A program made the position numbers and the translations under genes. Source: DSVQ01 sp964484765 (GTDB lineage: Bacteria > Planctomycetota > Planctomycetia > Planctomycetales > Planctomycetaceae). From it: a DNA stretch of 64,000 nucleotides. Location of the stretch: positions 1 through 64,000 of the forward strand of contig CAZAGI010000044.1 of NCBI GenBank assembly GCA_964484765.1. The letters run 5' to 3'. Below are positions 1-10,960 of this stretch, piece after piece. Every line of letters begins with the position of its first letter. Positions within the stretch are counted from its first letter, which is position 1. A model generated the notes under the pieces. The model was given only the letters and a program-made list of their open reading frames with translations. It was not told the origin of the DNA and searched no databases.

Positions 1-48
1 CGACGGTCGACTGCGTCTCCTCGTCGCTTCACCCGTGGCTACAACACG

Positions 49-66
49 TCGCCCCTATCGGGGCGA
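49..66 (-). terminator. Hairpin downstream of proS
   Basis: A 7-bp perfect stem (TCGCCCC/GGGGCGA) with a 4-nt loop lies just beyond the proS stop on the minus strand. There is no clear T-run, so it may be a weak or factor-assisted terminator. Confidence 0.4.
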
Positions 67-75
67 AGATGAGCG

Positions 76-1824
<1,749 letters not shown>

Positions 1825-2032
1825 GGGCGACTCCTTTCGAGGTATTTTCGTCGAGGCCGGATTCTAGCGGACAATGCGGCTGAGTGAGAAGCGCAGTCGC
1901 GGAAATGAGGAATGTCGAAGGCAGGAGGAGGAATGAAGAACAAAAGTCCGCGTTTTGTCTTCTTTCGACATTCCGCCTTCGACATTCGACATTGCTGCTC
2001 ATCCGTCGCTCGCGCTCCGGGCTGTGAAATTA

Positions 2033-3007
2033 TTATCGGGCCGTCACCGCACTGATGAACGCTTGCGCCGTCGCGCTCAGTTTTTCGCCGCGGCGGGTCC
2101 AGACGGCGAGTTCGCGGGAGGTGGGACGGTTCTTTGCCGCCAGTTCGAATTTGAGCACGTCGTCGGGCAGACCCATGTCGAGCACCAGCCCGACTGCGGC
2201 GCCGCTTCTCACCACCGAAGCCACCGACGCGTAGTTGTCCACGACAATCCGCGTATAACCGGGAGCTGGACGTGGCAGGTGCCCGAGCACGCCGTGCAGG
2301 TCGGAGCGGATGACGCAGATGTCGGCGTTCGCCAGTTCCAACCACTCGACACGGCGGCCTTCATTCAGGCGGGCTTTGGTGAAATCCCCGCAACCGGATT
2401 TCGCAGCGATGAGCACCGTTTCCAGCCGGCCGTCGATCGAGAAATGATCGAGATCTTTGGGTAAGCCGTCGACAGGAACGCCGCCGATCGCAATTTCGAT
2501 CTCTTCCCGTCGCAGCGACAGCAGAATTTCGTCGAGTGACGATTCCCTCAGTTCGAGATCCACGTCCATTGGTTTGACGTCGTGCGCGGCGGATTTGGGC
2601 CGCGCGCGATGCTGAAAGAGGAACTCGCGCACCTTCGGACCGAGGAACGCAGTCATCACGCGGTTGGTCGTGCCGATGCGGAGGATTTCCCGGCGCGTTG
2701 CGAACGGCCCGGCGGCGTGGGCGTCGAGAATCCGGCAGGCGTATTCGTAAGCGCGTTCGCCGTCGTCGGTGAGTTTCAGGGTATTGGCGTTGATCAGCCG
2801 TCGATTCCAGCGTTTGGCGCTCTTGAGCCGGTCGAGCGTCATCTTACAATAGGACGGTGAATAGCCGACTTCCTTCCACACCTGATTGAGCGACTTCCAG
2901 CCGCCACGTTTCATGAGGGCGACGATATCGCGATAGCATTGCAGTTCCGCGATGGTGGCGGTGGTTTGTGCGACATCGAGACGGGGCTTCGCAGCAGTTT
3001 TGGGCAT
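2033..3007 (-). CDS. LysR-like transcriptional regulator
   Basis: 324 residues. The C-terminal two thirds (about residues 105-320) resemble the LysR effector-binding fold: 'ILRIGTTNRVMTAFLGPKVRE', then 'LLSLRREEIEIAIGGVP', 'VVDNYASVASVVRSGAAVGLV' and 'LAVWTRRGEKLSATAQAFI'. The N-terminal winged helix (about residues 18-70) is not a textbook LysR HTH. It reads 'VWKEVGYSPSYCKMTLDRL', so the DNA-binding part is diverged. No operon partner is visible; the gene stands between proS and a 600-bp gap. TGTCAC half-sites just upstream suggest autoregulation. The effector and target genes are unknown. Confidence 0.75.
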   Translation of the reverse strand: MPKTAAKPRLDVAQTTATIAELQCYRDIVALMKRGGWKSLNQVWKEVGYSPSYCKMTLDRLKSAKRWNRRLINANTLKLTDDGERAYEYACRILDAHAAGPFATRREILRIGTTNRVMTAFLGPKVREFLFQHRARPKSAAHDVKPMDVDLELRESSLDEILLSLRREEIEIAIGGVPVDGLPKDLDHFSIDGRLETVLIAAKSGCGDFTKARLNEGRRVEWLELANADICVIRSDLHGVLGHLPRPAPGYTRIVVDNYASVASVVRSGAAVGLVLDMGLPDDVLKFELAAKNRPTSRELAVWTRRGEKLSATAQAFISAVTAR

Positions 3008-3026
3008 CGGTCGAACCTCCGTGGAG

Positions 3027-3063
3027 TGTCACTGATTGTGACAAGTCCGTCTGCGAATGTCAC
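3027..3063. promoter_or_regulatory. Candidate operator of the LysR-like gene
   Basis: Directly upstream of the regulator start there is TGTCAC-5 nt-GTGACA (3027-3043), a dyad of LysR-box length. A further TGTCAC lies at 3058-3063. The position and symmetry suggest an autoregulatory site. This is inference from the pattern only. Confidence 0.35.
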
Positions 3064-3190
3064 TTGTTTTTCGGAATCGGGTTTTCTTTTCATCCGCAGA
3101 TCTTCACAACACGTTCATCGATGATATGCTGTGAATGAGATTCCCAGGGCGGCTCTCAGGATGTCTTGCCGCCACGCTCCTTGTTCGTGA

Positions 3191-3232
3191 GCGGCGCACA
3201 CCGCAGTCTGCAGAACCTGCGGTGCGCGCCGC
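3191..3232. repeat. 16-bp inverted repeat in a 600-bp gene-free gap
   Basis: GCGGCGCACACCGCAG and CTGCGGTGCGCGCCGC form a 16-bp stem with one mismatch and a 10-nt loop. It lies in the gap 3008-3614, where open frames on both strands look non-coding (Arg/Ser-rich, no recognisable motif). I see nothing else there. The hairpin could be a terminator, part of a structured RNA, or a decayed insertion. Confidence 0.35.
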
Positions 3233-3614
3233 GCATGACGAGACCCCCGTTGCCAGAGCGGTGCGGTAAAGACGCACGCGGTGACGGAAGACAGGAAGTC
3301 ATGCCTTTCGTCGTTCGCATTCGGCGGCCCAATAGGGCGAGTGCGGACGAAACGGTGCCGGTTTGATGCGCTGCGAAGTCGCGTGGGCCGCGTCCTCTGC
3401 GAGGCCTCGCAGCACAACGTCCGAGTGTCCTCTACGTCTGCGTTTGTTGCCCCCGGTCACCGAGTGGTCTCGGTGCGCCCCGACGACGAAACCGTCTTGC
3501 CCCGATGGGCGCTGCCCTTCGACACAGCGATGACCGAAGGTCCGCGCACTGCTGCCGGATTTCCCGCGCAACCGGCAACAGTTCGTTCCTCCGCGCAAAA
3601 GGATTTGCTCTCCG

Positions 3615-4955
3615 ATGATCAAGAAAGCTCCTCCGTCCGGCGGTCTGGATTCCTCATCGATCAACACGCTCGAATTCGGTTGGCACCAATCGGGACAGAC
3701 ACCGTTCGGCTTCGCCGCCCACGCCGCGCCTGCCGATGCATCGCAAGAACTGCTGACCTACCAGGGTGACGGTCATTTGCTGACGGTGGCCCCCACCGGG
3801 TGGGGCAAAGGCCGAGACGTCATCACCCCCACGCTGCTCACCAGCCGCCGGTCGATGATCGTGCTGGACGTGAAAGGAGAGTTGTACTCGGTGACGGCCC
3901 GCCGCCGACGGGAGATGGGTCAACACGTCATCGGCATCGACCCGTTCAATGTGGTGTTGAAGAAGAGCGACGGACTCAATCCGTTCGATCTGCTGAAGGT
4001 GCCTGGGGCCGACATCGAATCGGACGCCTGCATGCTCGCCGGGATGCTGTCCGCGGGGAACACATCCTCGCGCGACCGCTTCTGGGATCTCCACGGTACG
4101 GGCTTTCTCAGCGGTTTAATCGCGCACTTTGGCGGGTTCGCAGAAGACGACAAACGGAATCTGTTGTCAGTTCGGGACATTCTCCTGTGCGATGACCCGA
4201 TCTACGAGAACGCCAAACTGGCGGACGAAATGAAGACGATGAAAGAGAAATCGCCCATGGCCTACCGGGAACTGTGCGGTTTTCTGAACCAGGCAGAACG
4301 TGACACCCGTCCCAGTGTGCTGGCGACCACGACGTCCTATCTGAAACCGTTCGGCAGCGAACAGATTACCGATGCCATCCGTGAATCGTCGTTCGATCTG
4401 CAGGACCTGATCGATGGTCAACCGTTGACCATCTACCTCATCTTCCCGGTCGAGAAGTTGTTTTCGCACGCGGGGTTGATGCGGATGTTGTTCGGCACGC
4501 TGCTGGCCACGGTGATGCGGCGGCGGTTCAAACCGCTGTCTCGGACGCTGTTCATCCTTGACGAGTGCGCCCAGTTGGGACACTTCGATCTGTTGAAACC
4601 CGCGGTCACGCTGATGCGCGGCTTCGGACTGCAATGCTGGCTGTTCTTCCAGTCGCTGCACCAGTTGAAGAGTGAGTATCCCAACGACTGGCGGACGCTC
4701 CTCGATAACATGGCGGTCGTGCAGACCTTCGGGTTCAACAACCGCTTAATGGCCGACGACTGGGGCAACTTCTTTGGAGAAGATGCCGACACGCTGATGA
4801 ACATCGACGACGATGAGCAGTGGATTCACATGCCCGGCAGCAAAGTGGTCCGTTCGAAGCGGTTCAATTATCTCCGCGACAAGCGTTACCACGGCGCCTA
4901 CGACCCGAACCCGCTCTGTGAACTTCGCCCGCAGGACAATTCGCGGATGCAGTAA
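3615..4955 (+). CDS. VirD4/TraG-family (type IV coupling protein-like) ATPase
   Basis: 446 residues of the T4SS DNA-transfer (TraG/VirD4) family, hexameric ATPases that couple DNA or protein substrates to type IV secretion channels. The Walker A region is 'APTGWGKGRDVITPTLL', in which the usual GKT/S is replaced by GKG. It is followed by 'SMIVLDVKGELY', which is typical of the family. Walker B is 'TLFILDECAQLG', and 'LQCWLFFQSLHQLKSEYP' is the family's sensor region. No N-terminal membrane segment is visible, unlike classical coupling proteins. No relaxase or mating-pore genes lie nearby, so it is an orphan. A strong terminator follows. Known for the family: coupling activity. Its role here is unknown. 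Confidence 0.85.
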   Translation: MIKKAPPSGGLDSSSINTLEFGWHQSGQTPFGFAAHAAPADASQELLTYQGDGHLLTVAPTGWGKGRDVITPTLLTSRRSMIVLDVKGELYSVTARRRREMGQHVIGIDPFNVVLKKSDGLNPFDLLKVPGADIESDACMLAGMLSAGNTSSRDRFWDLHGTGFLSGLIAHFGGFAEDDKRNLLSVRDILLCDDPIYENAKLADEMKTMKEKSPMAYRELCGFLNQAERDTRPSVLATTTSYLKPFGSEQITDAIRESSFDLQDLIDGQPLTIYLIFPVEKLFSHAGLMRMLFGTLLATVMRRRFKPLSRTLFILDECAQLGHFDLLKPAVTLMRGFGLQCWLFFQSLHQLKSEYPNDWRTLLDNMAVVQTFGFNNRLMADDWGNFFGEDADTLMNIDDDEQWIHMPGSKVVRSKRFNYLRDKRYHGAYDPNPLCELRPQDNSRMQ

Positions 4956-4977
4956 CCGCGCGCGTGGACATTCGCCC

Positions 4978-5018
4978 GAAGCCCGGCATTTTTCCCAATG
5001 CCGGGCTTCTCGTTTTCT
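4978..5018 (+). terminator. Rho-independent terminator of the TraG-like gene
   Basis: A 13-bp perfect stem (GAAGCCCGGCATT/AATGCCGGGCTTC) with a 6-nt loop is followed by TCGTTTTCT. It lies 22 bp after the stop, between convergent genes, so it may serve both strands. Confidence 0.8.
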
Positions 5019-5055
5019 AAGCGGATTGACGCTCAGCATCTCGCGATGGTGATTG

Positions 5056-7113
5056 TTATTCCAACGCTTTCACAATCGTTGAGACTTCCGTGGCCTCCAT
5101 CACACGCGTGCGGTCGGTTCCCCACCGCTGTGTGGCAACGGCGTAATTCGCGCGGAGTTCTTCGAGCGCAAGCGGCTTGCCGCCGCCGGTGACGCCTCCC
5201 GCGATCACCGTGCGCGGTGCGCTGCTGATCGCCGCCAGATGGACCACATCGCCGAAGTCACGCAGGATTCCCGGCGCGATAACGCCCAGCCGTTGCCCCT
5301 CATACGGCACATCGGTCACATAACTGGCCAGCGTGTTGACGGCGGCGACACCGTGCACCCGTTCCCCGGCAATCGCCCCGACCGACAAGGCCACCAACCC
5401 GGCGGGCCCCTCGCCAATCACGACGGGCTTGGTGCCTTTCAGGACATCCAGCAGTCGGACGACATCGAAGGTCCATTGCCCGAGCAGCGGCCGGCCGATC
5501 CACATTGCCCATTCCGCCGAATTGTGATCCGGGGCGCGACCGATGGAATCACCTTTTACCGCCGCCGAGCCGATGCCGCGCAAGTCAACCGTGACGAGCG
5601 TCCATCCCTTTTCCCGGAGTTGCTTTGCCAATGCGCTTTGCTGCGCCGCTTTAGCACCGTCCAGATTCAGCAGGATCGCCGTGCGGCGTTCCGCACCTGT
5701 ACCGTCTTCGCTGAAGTAAGACACCGACACATGCGGTTCGAATTCCAGTCGAAATCCGCGCGTCCCCGGTTCCTGCGATGGAACGGACTTCCCCAGTACC
5801 TCCCGTTGAGGCGGAAAACCACCGAAAACTTTGTCGCGTAAGCGCTCGGCGAGCATTGCGGATTTAGCCGCCCATGCGGCCTCGTCGGCAGGAACCTTCC
5901 AACTCGATAAGACTTGACGGCTCTGAGCCGCGGCGAACCGAGGCAATGTCGTCCAGTCATCGGGACGGCTGTCACCGGGGAAACAACGCACCGTTTCCAC
6001 TTCGTCAATCTGGAACGGGATTTCGGCGATCGGTGAGCCATCCCCTTCGCCTTTGAGTTGCTGCGTCATGAACCCGTACATGGCTTCCCGAATCGGCTGG
6101 TGATAGTCGTGGTGCCAGCGGAATGTGGAGTGGTACAACTGATCGGGTTTGCCGAGCACATCAAAGACTTCCTGCGCTCCCATGACCGACTTTCTCGCTT
6201 CGCGGATCGAGAACTGAAACACATCTCTCGAAGTATTCACGACCATTAATCCGCGCGGAGCGACCAATCCCAGGATGTCGCGTTCTTCTCCCACGCGCAA
6301 TCCGCCGGGAAAAACTTCACACATGCAACACGCCGCGCCGAGGTACGACTGAAACGTGCCGACCGAGCACACCGGCACCACGGCACCGAAACGTTCATCG
6401 TAGGCTCCGGCATACATCGTCTGGTTGCCGCCGCCACTCGCCCCGGTGATACCGATCTTCTGCGGATTGACTTCTGAGCGGGTTTGCAGGTAATCCACGG
6501 CGCGCATGTTTTCGTAAAGTTGTACGCCGGCCAGCGTGAGTCCGGACGGAAACAACGTCGCGCCAGACATCTCGCCGTGATATTCGCCAAGCGCCTTGCC
6601 GATCGCCCGTTCACCGGCACCGAATGCGTCCACGGCGAGGACAAAAAAGCCGTGCTTCGCCGCCCCGATGCACCGCGACTGCACCACCGGGTCCTGTTTG
6701 GCGAACTTCCAATGTCCGTGGACCTGTAAAATCGCCGGTCGCGGTCCGGGTTCTTTCGGGACATACGCCAGCGCTGTCATCCACACGCCCGGCAGCGTCT
6801 GGAACACCAGTTTTTCGAGCCGGTAGCCATCGCGGTCTAATGTCCCCAACACGCGTGGTTCGAGTGAACATTTCTCTCCCGTCGGCAACCCCATCGCGGC
6901 GGCGAGTTGATCGCGCACCCGGTTTTTTCGCTGTTGCCACTCTTCGGCGGACTTCGGCGGCTGGTCTGTTTGACGCAGGCGAAGGCCTTCGGCACGCACG
7001 AATTTCAGAAACTCGCCGGACGGGTCCTCCTGTGCTGCGGCGATACCGAGCAGGCTGCCCCACACCACCAGCAGCACCGCGGCTTGCCACTTCACCAATT
7101 TCTGACGCCGCAT
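5056..7113 (-). CDS. Secreted alpha/beta-hydrolase (acetylxylan esterase/dienelactone hydrolase-like)
   Basis: 685 residues with an N-terminal signal peptide (hydrophobic 'AAVLLVVWGSLLGIAAAQ'). The first half is an alpha/beta-hydrolase domain: 'PAILQVHGHWKFAKQDPVV' (oxyanion region), 'VLAVDAFGAGER', and the nucleophile elbow 'GITGASGGGNQ' with its serine. 'RWHHDYHQPIRE' probably holds the catalytic histidine. The second half carries a hydrolase-like repeat ('GWTLVTVDLRGIGSA', 'VVIGEGPAGLVALSVGA') whose elbow has Gly-Pro-Ala instead of a nucleophilic serine, so it is probably inactive. Such enzymes are common in planctomycete polysaccharide degradation. The substrate cannot be read from the sequence. 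It is divergent from the PHP gene. Confidence 0.8.
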   Translation of the reverse strand: MRRQKLVKWQAAVLLVVWGSLLGIAAAQEDPSGEFLKFVRAEGLRLRQTDQPPKSAEEWQQRKNRVRDQLAAAMGLPTGEKCSLEPRVLGTLDRDGYRLEKLVFQTLPGVWMTALAYVPKEPGPRPAILQVHGHWKFAKQDPVVQSRCIGAAKHGFFVLAVDAFGAGERAIGKALGEYHGEMSGATLFPSGLTLAGVQLYENMRAVDYLQTRSEVNPQKIGITGASGGGNQTMYAGAYDERFGAVVPVCSVGTFQSYLGAACCMCEVFPGGLRVGEERDILGLVAPRGLMVVNTSRDVFQFSIREARKSVMGAQEVFDVLGKPDQLYHSTFRWHHDYHQPIREAMYGFMTQQLKGEGDGSPIAEIPFQIDEVETVRCFPGDSRPDDWTTLPRFAAAQSRQVLSSWKVPADEAAWAAKSAMLAERLRDKVFGGFPPQREVLGKSVPSQEPGTRGFRLEFEPHVSVSYFSEDGTGAERRTAILLNLDGAKAAQQSALAKQLREKGWTLVTVDLRGIGSAAVKGDSIGRAPDHNSAEWAMWIGRPLLGQWTFDVVRLLDVLKGTKPVVIGEGPAGLVALSVGAIAGERVHGVAAVNTLASYVTDVPYEGQRLGVIAPGILRDFGDVVHLAAISSAPRTVIAGGVTGGGKPLALEELRANYAVATQRWGTDRTRVMEATEVSTIVKALE

Positions 7114-7228
7114 CCGACTTTCCTTTCCGCTGACAGGATGACATGATCTTCTTTTGCCATTCTATCCGGATCGCAGCGCCGGTCGAAGTCGCGGCACCAT
7201 TTCTCGATCCTGCGGGCAGCCTTCATCC

Positions 7229-8548
7229 ATGCGACGTATCATTTCCCTGGCCGTCACACTACTCGTGCTGGCGGCAGTCTTCTGTTGTCTCCCGGCAAGC
7301 GGTCCGCAAGCCACATCGGCGCACACGCTGAAGGCCGAGGGCGCGAAAAAGTGGTATCGCGGTAACATGCATACTCATTCGCTCTGGAGCGACGGCGATA
7401 ACTTCCTGGAGAATATCGCCCTGTGGTATCGCGATCGGGAATACGATTTCCTCGTCTTCACCGACCACAACACGATGGCCCGGACGGAACGCTGGATCGA
7501 CATCGACAAGGCCAAATCCGGTCGCAAGGCGTTCGAGCAGTTGCAGAAGAACTGGCCGGATCACGTTTTCAGCCGCGAACGTGACGGGAAGACCGAGGTC
7601 CGCTTGAAAACCATCCGGGAAGTCGAAGATCTCGTTGGCATCCCCGATCAATTCCTGCTGATTCAAGGCGAAGAAGTTACCGACAAACTCGGCAGACATC
7701 CGATCCACCTGTGTGCCACGAATTTGCAGGAGTTGATCCCGCCACTCGGTGGACGTACTGTCGCGGAAACGATTCAGGCCGATGTCGACGCGCTGATTGC
7801 CCAACGGGAGCGTACGCGGAAGGCGATGATGATTCACATGAATCACCCCAATTTTGGCTGGGGTGTGACGGCCGAAGATCTGGCTCAAATCCGCGGGGAG
7901 AATTTTTTTGAGGTCTACAACGGCCATCCCGGTGTCCATAACACGGGCGATTCCCAGCACGCTTCCACGGAGCGCATGTGGGACATCATCAACACGCTGC
8001 GGTTGACCGAGCTGCAATTGCCGATGATGCTTGGCCTCGCCACCGACGACGGCCACGCGTATCACAACATTCCCAGCCGCGCCAGCGAACCCGGCCGCGG
8101 ATGGGTGATGGTGCTCACCGATCGGCTCCACACCGACGCGTTGATCGGCGCGCTCGAAGCCGGACAATTTTATTCTTCGTCGGGTGTGTTTCTGGACGAG
8201 GTGACCGTGGAGAACACCGGACTCGCGCTGCGAATTCGCGGGGAAACCGGAGTCACTTATCGAACCGAATTCATCGGCACGCGCAAAGACTTTGACGCCA
8301 CACGCACACCCGTGAAGGATGGCCGGGGGGTGGAACTCGCCGTCACGAAACAATATTCCGCGGATGTCGGCACGGTCTTGGCAAAGTCCGACAGTCTGAC
8401 GCCGAGCTACACGTTTCAGGGCGACGAGCTCTATGTCCGGGCCCGCGTCATTTCCTCGAAATCGCACCCGAATCCCTCGGAAGAGGGCGACTTCGAGATG
8501 GCCTGGATCCAGCCGACGCGCGGGCCCGGATGCCCGCCATTGCCGTAG
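7229..8548 (+). CDS. Exported PHP-domain protein
   Basis: 439 residues from an ATG at 7229. This start gives a clean signal peptide ('RRIISLAVTLLVLAAVFCCL'), whereas the longer frame from 7154 puts 25 unrelated residues in front. 'GNMHTHSLWSDGD' and 'DFLVFTDHNTM' are the first metal-binding motifs of the PHP phosphoesterase fold. Later histidines ('MIHMNHPNFGW', 'YNGHPGVHN', 'ATDDGHAYH') complete the probable metal site. The natural substrate is unknown. The gene diverges from the hydrolase and shares a 115-bp intergenic region with it. Confidence 0.8.
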   Translation: MRRIISLAVTLLVLAAVFCCLPASGPQATSAHTLKAEGAKKWYRGNMHTHSLWSDGDNFLENIALWYRDREYDFLVFTDHNTMARTERWIDIDKAKSGRKAFEQLQKNWPDHVFSRERDGKTEVRLKTIREVEDLVGIPDQFLLIQGEEVTDKLGRHPIHLCATNLQELIPPLGGRTVAETIQADVDALIAQRERTRKAMMIHMNHPNFGWGVTAEDLAQIRGENFFEVYNGHPGVHNTGDSQHASTERMWDIINTLRLTELQLPMMLGLATDDGHAYHNIPSRASEPGRGWVMVLTDRLHTDALIGALEAGQFYSSSGVFLDEVTVENTGLALRIRGETGVTYRTEFIGTRKDFDATRTPVKDGRGVELAVTKQYSADVGTVLAKSDSLTPSYTFQGDELYVRARVISSKSHPNPSEEGDFEMAWIQPTRGPGCPPLP

Positions 8549-8572
8549 CGCGATCGCCGTCAAGCTGGGATT

Positions 8573-9631
8573 TCAACTTTCGCTCAAGGTCCCCGTGGCG
8601 GACGTGTTGTACCCGGGAAGTTCGCTCAGCAGTTGCCGAACTTGCGGCGAACGAATCGTGGAGATCAGCGCGCGTAGCCGAGGTTCTTGCGCCGCGTTGC
8701 TCCGGAAGACGATGTCGTAAGATTCCTGCCGGACGCTGAGAAACCGCAGCCCGGCTTCTTCCGCCACCAGGCGCAAGCAAATCCCGGCGTCGGCCCATCC
8801 GTTTCGAATGGCGTCCGCGACGCCGTGGTGATCGCGCGCCATGTGTCGGGGCGTCTGACGGTCCTCCAGAATTTCGTCCAGGCATTGACGCGCGCCGGAA
8901 CCGGGTTCACGGCCAATCCACCGCACACGACGATTGACCGCATCGCCGATGGTCTTTGCTGTCTGCCCTTTTCCCAGCGCCAGGCCTTCGTCCCATTGGG
9001 CGACATGCAGCAAAGTGTAGCCGCCGCCCAGTTGCTCACGGACCTTACGTGCATTTCCCAAATGGGCGCGCGACTTCGACAAATGCACTCCTGCGGCATG
9101 GACCACACCTTCGCCCAGCAATCGCAAGGAGTCGCGGCTGGCCCGGCCAAGTACGAGCAAACGCAAGCCCGTGCGATGCGAGAATTCCGATGCCAACAGC
9201 GCCGCTGCGGGATCGCAACTCGCCAGGACGAGGGTTTCGCTCGCTCGATCGTGCCGCTCCGACTGAATGAATCCGGCCCCCGCAACACCGTCATGCGGCA
9301 GAGCGACGAACGATGTCGCTTCCGCGGGAAAAAGCAGCCGTCGACCGTCGATTTCCGCTCGCCAGAACCGGCAGGGCGTCGTCGTCACCGGCCAAGCCCA
9401 GCGCAACGTCTTTTCCGGTGTTGATGGCCCGAATAACTCTTCAACGAGGCAATCGAATACCAAAGCCAGCGACATGGCGGCCGCGACGGACGGCGTCAAC
9501 CGCTGCGTTTCAATCGCGCTGACGGCCGTTCGGGAAATGCCGCACCGCCGGGCCAGTTCCCCTTGCGACCAGCCGCGCTCGAGGCGGTATTCGCGCACAC
9601 GGTTCAGTATCGTGGCATCTGACATGATCAT
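8573..9631 (-). CDS. XRE-type HTH regulator with a periplasmic-binding-like domain
   Basis: 352 residues. The N-terminal Cro/CI-type helix-turn-helix (about residues 8-65: 'VREYRLERGWSQGELARRCG', 'ISRTAVSAIETQRLTPSVAA') is followed by a PBP-like ligand-binding domain of the molybdate-binding/MarR-associated kind. That domain is seen from 'LVLASCDPAAALLASEF' through 'RWIGREPGSGARQCLDEIL' to 'DAIRNGWADAGICLRLVAEE'. Regulators of this build often sense molybdate or related oxyanions, but no molybdate genes are near, so the ligand is open. It is convergent with the PHP gene and divergent from the DUF1559 gene. Confidence 0.8.
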   Translation of the reverse strand: MIMSDATILNRVREYRLERGWSQGELARRCGISRTAVSAIETQRLTPSVAAAMSLALVFDCLVEELFGPSTPEKTLRWAWPVTTTPCRFWRAEIDGRRLLFPAEATSFVALPHDGVAGAGFIQSERHDRASETLVLASCDPAAALLASEFSHRTGLRLLVLGRASRDSLRLLGEGVVHAAGVHLSKSRAHLGNARKVREQLGGGYTLLHVAQWDEGLALGKGQTAKTIGDAVNRRVRWIGREPGSGARQCLDEILEDRQTPRHMARDHHGVADAIRNGWADAGICLRLVAEEAGLRFLSVRQESYDIVFRSNAAQEPRLRALISTIRSPQVRQLLSELPGYNTSATGTLSES

Positions 9632-9726
9632 GTCATTGTGGTGTCAGCATTGTGTCGCTAACAAGTTCGCCGGCAGAATTCCTGCGGGCGTCCTCTTTCT
9701 TATCTTTTGTTTTTCGAGAACTGCAC

Positions 9727-10806
9727 ATGACCGCGACTTTGCGTCGGCGCGCCTGTACCTTGATTGAGTTGCTGGTAGTGATCGCTATCATTGCGATCCT
9801 GATGGCACTCCTCTTGCCTGCGGTGCAACAGGCACGGGAAGCCGCTCGACGGACGCAGTGCCGGAATAATCTGAAGCAGCTCGGCTTGTCGCTGCACAAC
9901 TACCACGACGCGTTTGGCAGCTTTCCCCCCGGTCGGATTGTGTTCATTTCTCCGAACGACAACGGCACGGCATCGGCCAACGGCAACGCGACCACAGGCA
10001 ACGGCAACTGCTTTTCCGCGTTTGCTCAGCTTCTGCCGCAGCTCGATCAGGGAGTGATCTACAACCAGATTAATTTCAACAGCGGTCCCGACACCGCGGC
10101 CAACAATAACGTCAGCATCATTCAGCCATCGGTCTTCGTGTGCCCGTCCGACAGCGGCGCGCGAACCCTCGCGCAGGGGATCGGATTCGCCGGCGTCACC
10201 AACTACGTGATGAACACCGGCACAACGTATTCAGTTTCTCCGAAAAACCCTGGCGGAAACGCAGTCACGGGGATCTTCTTTGAGAACTCGAACATCGGCC
10301 TGCAAGGCGTCACGGATGGCAGCAGCCAGACGGTCTGCTTGAGCGAACAGATTCTCTCCGTGCTGAATGATTCGACGAGTGATGCCAGCGGGAATTGGAC
10401 CGGCGTGAGTCCGAGTACAGGCTTCGTCCTGACCGCCGGAAACAACAACACCAGCAGCGGACCAGAACTGCTCAACTACCCCGGTGATTGTGTTGCCGGC
10501 GGGAAACTCCAGCTCACGCGTGGCAATCGCATCCTTTACGGTGCGCCGGGGCACACGATGTACAACCATCTCCGGACGCCCAACGATCTCCAGATCGATT
10601 GCCGCGGCGGTTTGCCGCACAGTCCGCGTAATCTCTACTGGTGGAGCCGCCTCTCGCACAATGTGACCAGCCGCAGCAAACATGTCGGCGGAGTGCACTC
10701 ACTGTTTACTGATGGTCACGTGCAGTTCGTTTCCAGTAACGTCGACCGTGTCATCTGGCAAGCACTCGGATCCCGCAACGGCGGTGAAGTCGTTGGCGAG
10801 TTCTGA
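9727..10806 (+). CDS. DUF1559 pseudopilin-like protein
   Basis: 359 residues from an ATG at 9727, the start that puts the basic 'TATLRRRAC' head directly before the prepilin-like 'TLIELLVVIAIIAIL' helix. This is followed by 'QAREAARRTQCRNNLKQLGL' and 'HNYHDAFGSFPPGR', hallmarks of the DUF1559 family that is greatly expanded in planctomycetes. The C-terminus has the usual 'HVGGVHSLFTDGHVQFVSSN' end. The residue before TLIE is Cys in an Ala-Cys pair rather than the common Gly-Phe. The protein is exported and anchored like a type II/IV pseudopilin. Its function is not established for most family members. Confidence 0.95.
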   Translation: MTATLRRRACTLIELLVVIAIIAILMALLLPAVQQAREAARRTQCRNNLKQLGLSLHNYHDAFGSFPPGRIVFISPNDNGTASANGNATTGNGNCFSAFAQLLPQLDQGVIYNQINFNSGPDTAANNNVSIIQPSVFVCPSDSGARTLAQGIGFAGVTNYVMNTGTTYSVSPKNPGGNAVTGIFFENSNIGLQGVTDGSSQTVCLSEQILSVLNDSTSDASGNWTGVSPSTGFVLTAGNNNTSSGPELLNYPGDCVAGGKLQLTRGNRILYGAPGHTMYNHLRTPNDLQIDCRGGLPHSPRNLYWWSRLSHNVTSRSKHVGGVHSLFTDGHVQFVSSNVDRVIWQALGSRNGGEVVGEF

Positions 10807-10960
10807 ACGGTGCGGGCGGTTCCGGCAACTTCGGATTCATCGGCAGCTTCTCGATCACGGAATTCGAAGGGCATAGGCAGGGCGTAGTCACGGCGGCGGG
10901 ACTTTGGCAAGATTGAGTCGCACGACGCCGATGAGCGTGCTTTTCCAAAGGCCCTGCTGC

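Noticed and set aside
3281..3769. Open frames in the gap before the TraG-like gene (both strands)
   Set aside because: Composition is Arg/Ser-rich, typical of antisense or random GC-rich frames, and they overlap the real gene start.
3615..4955. Conjugative element around the TraG-like gene
   Set aside because: The flanking genes are ordinary chromosomal genes, and no relaxase, mating-pore gene or att repeat is seen.
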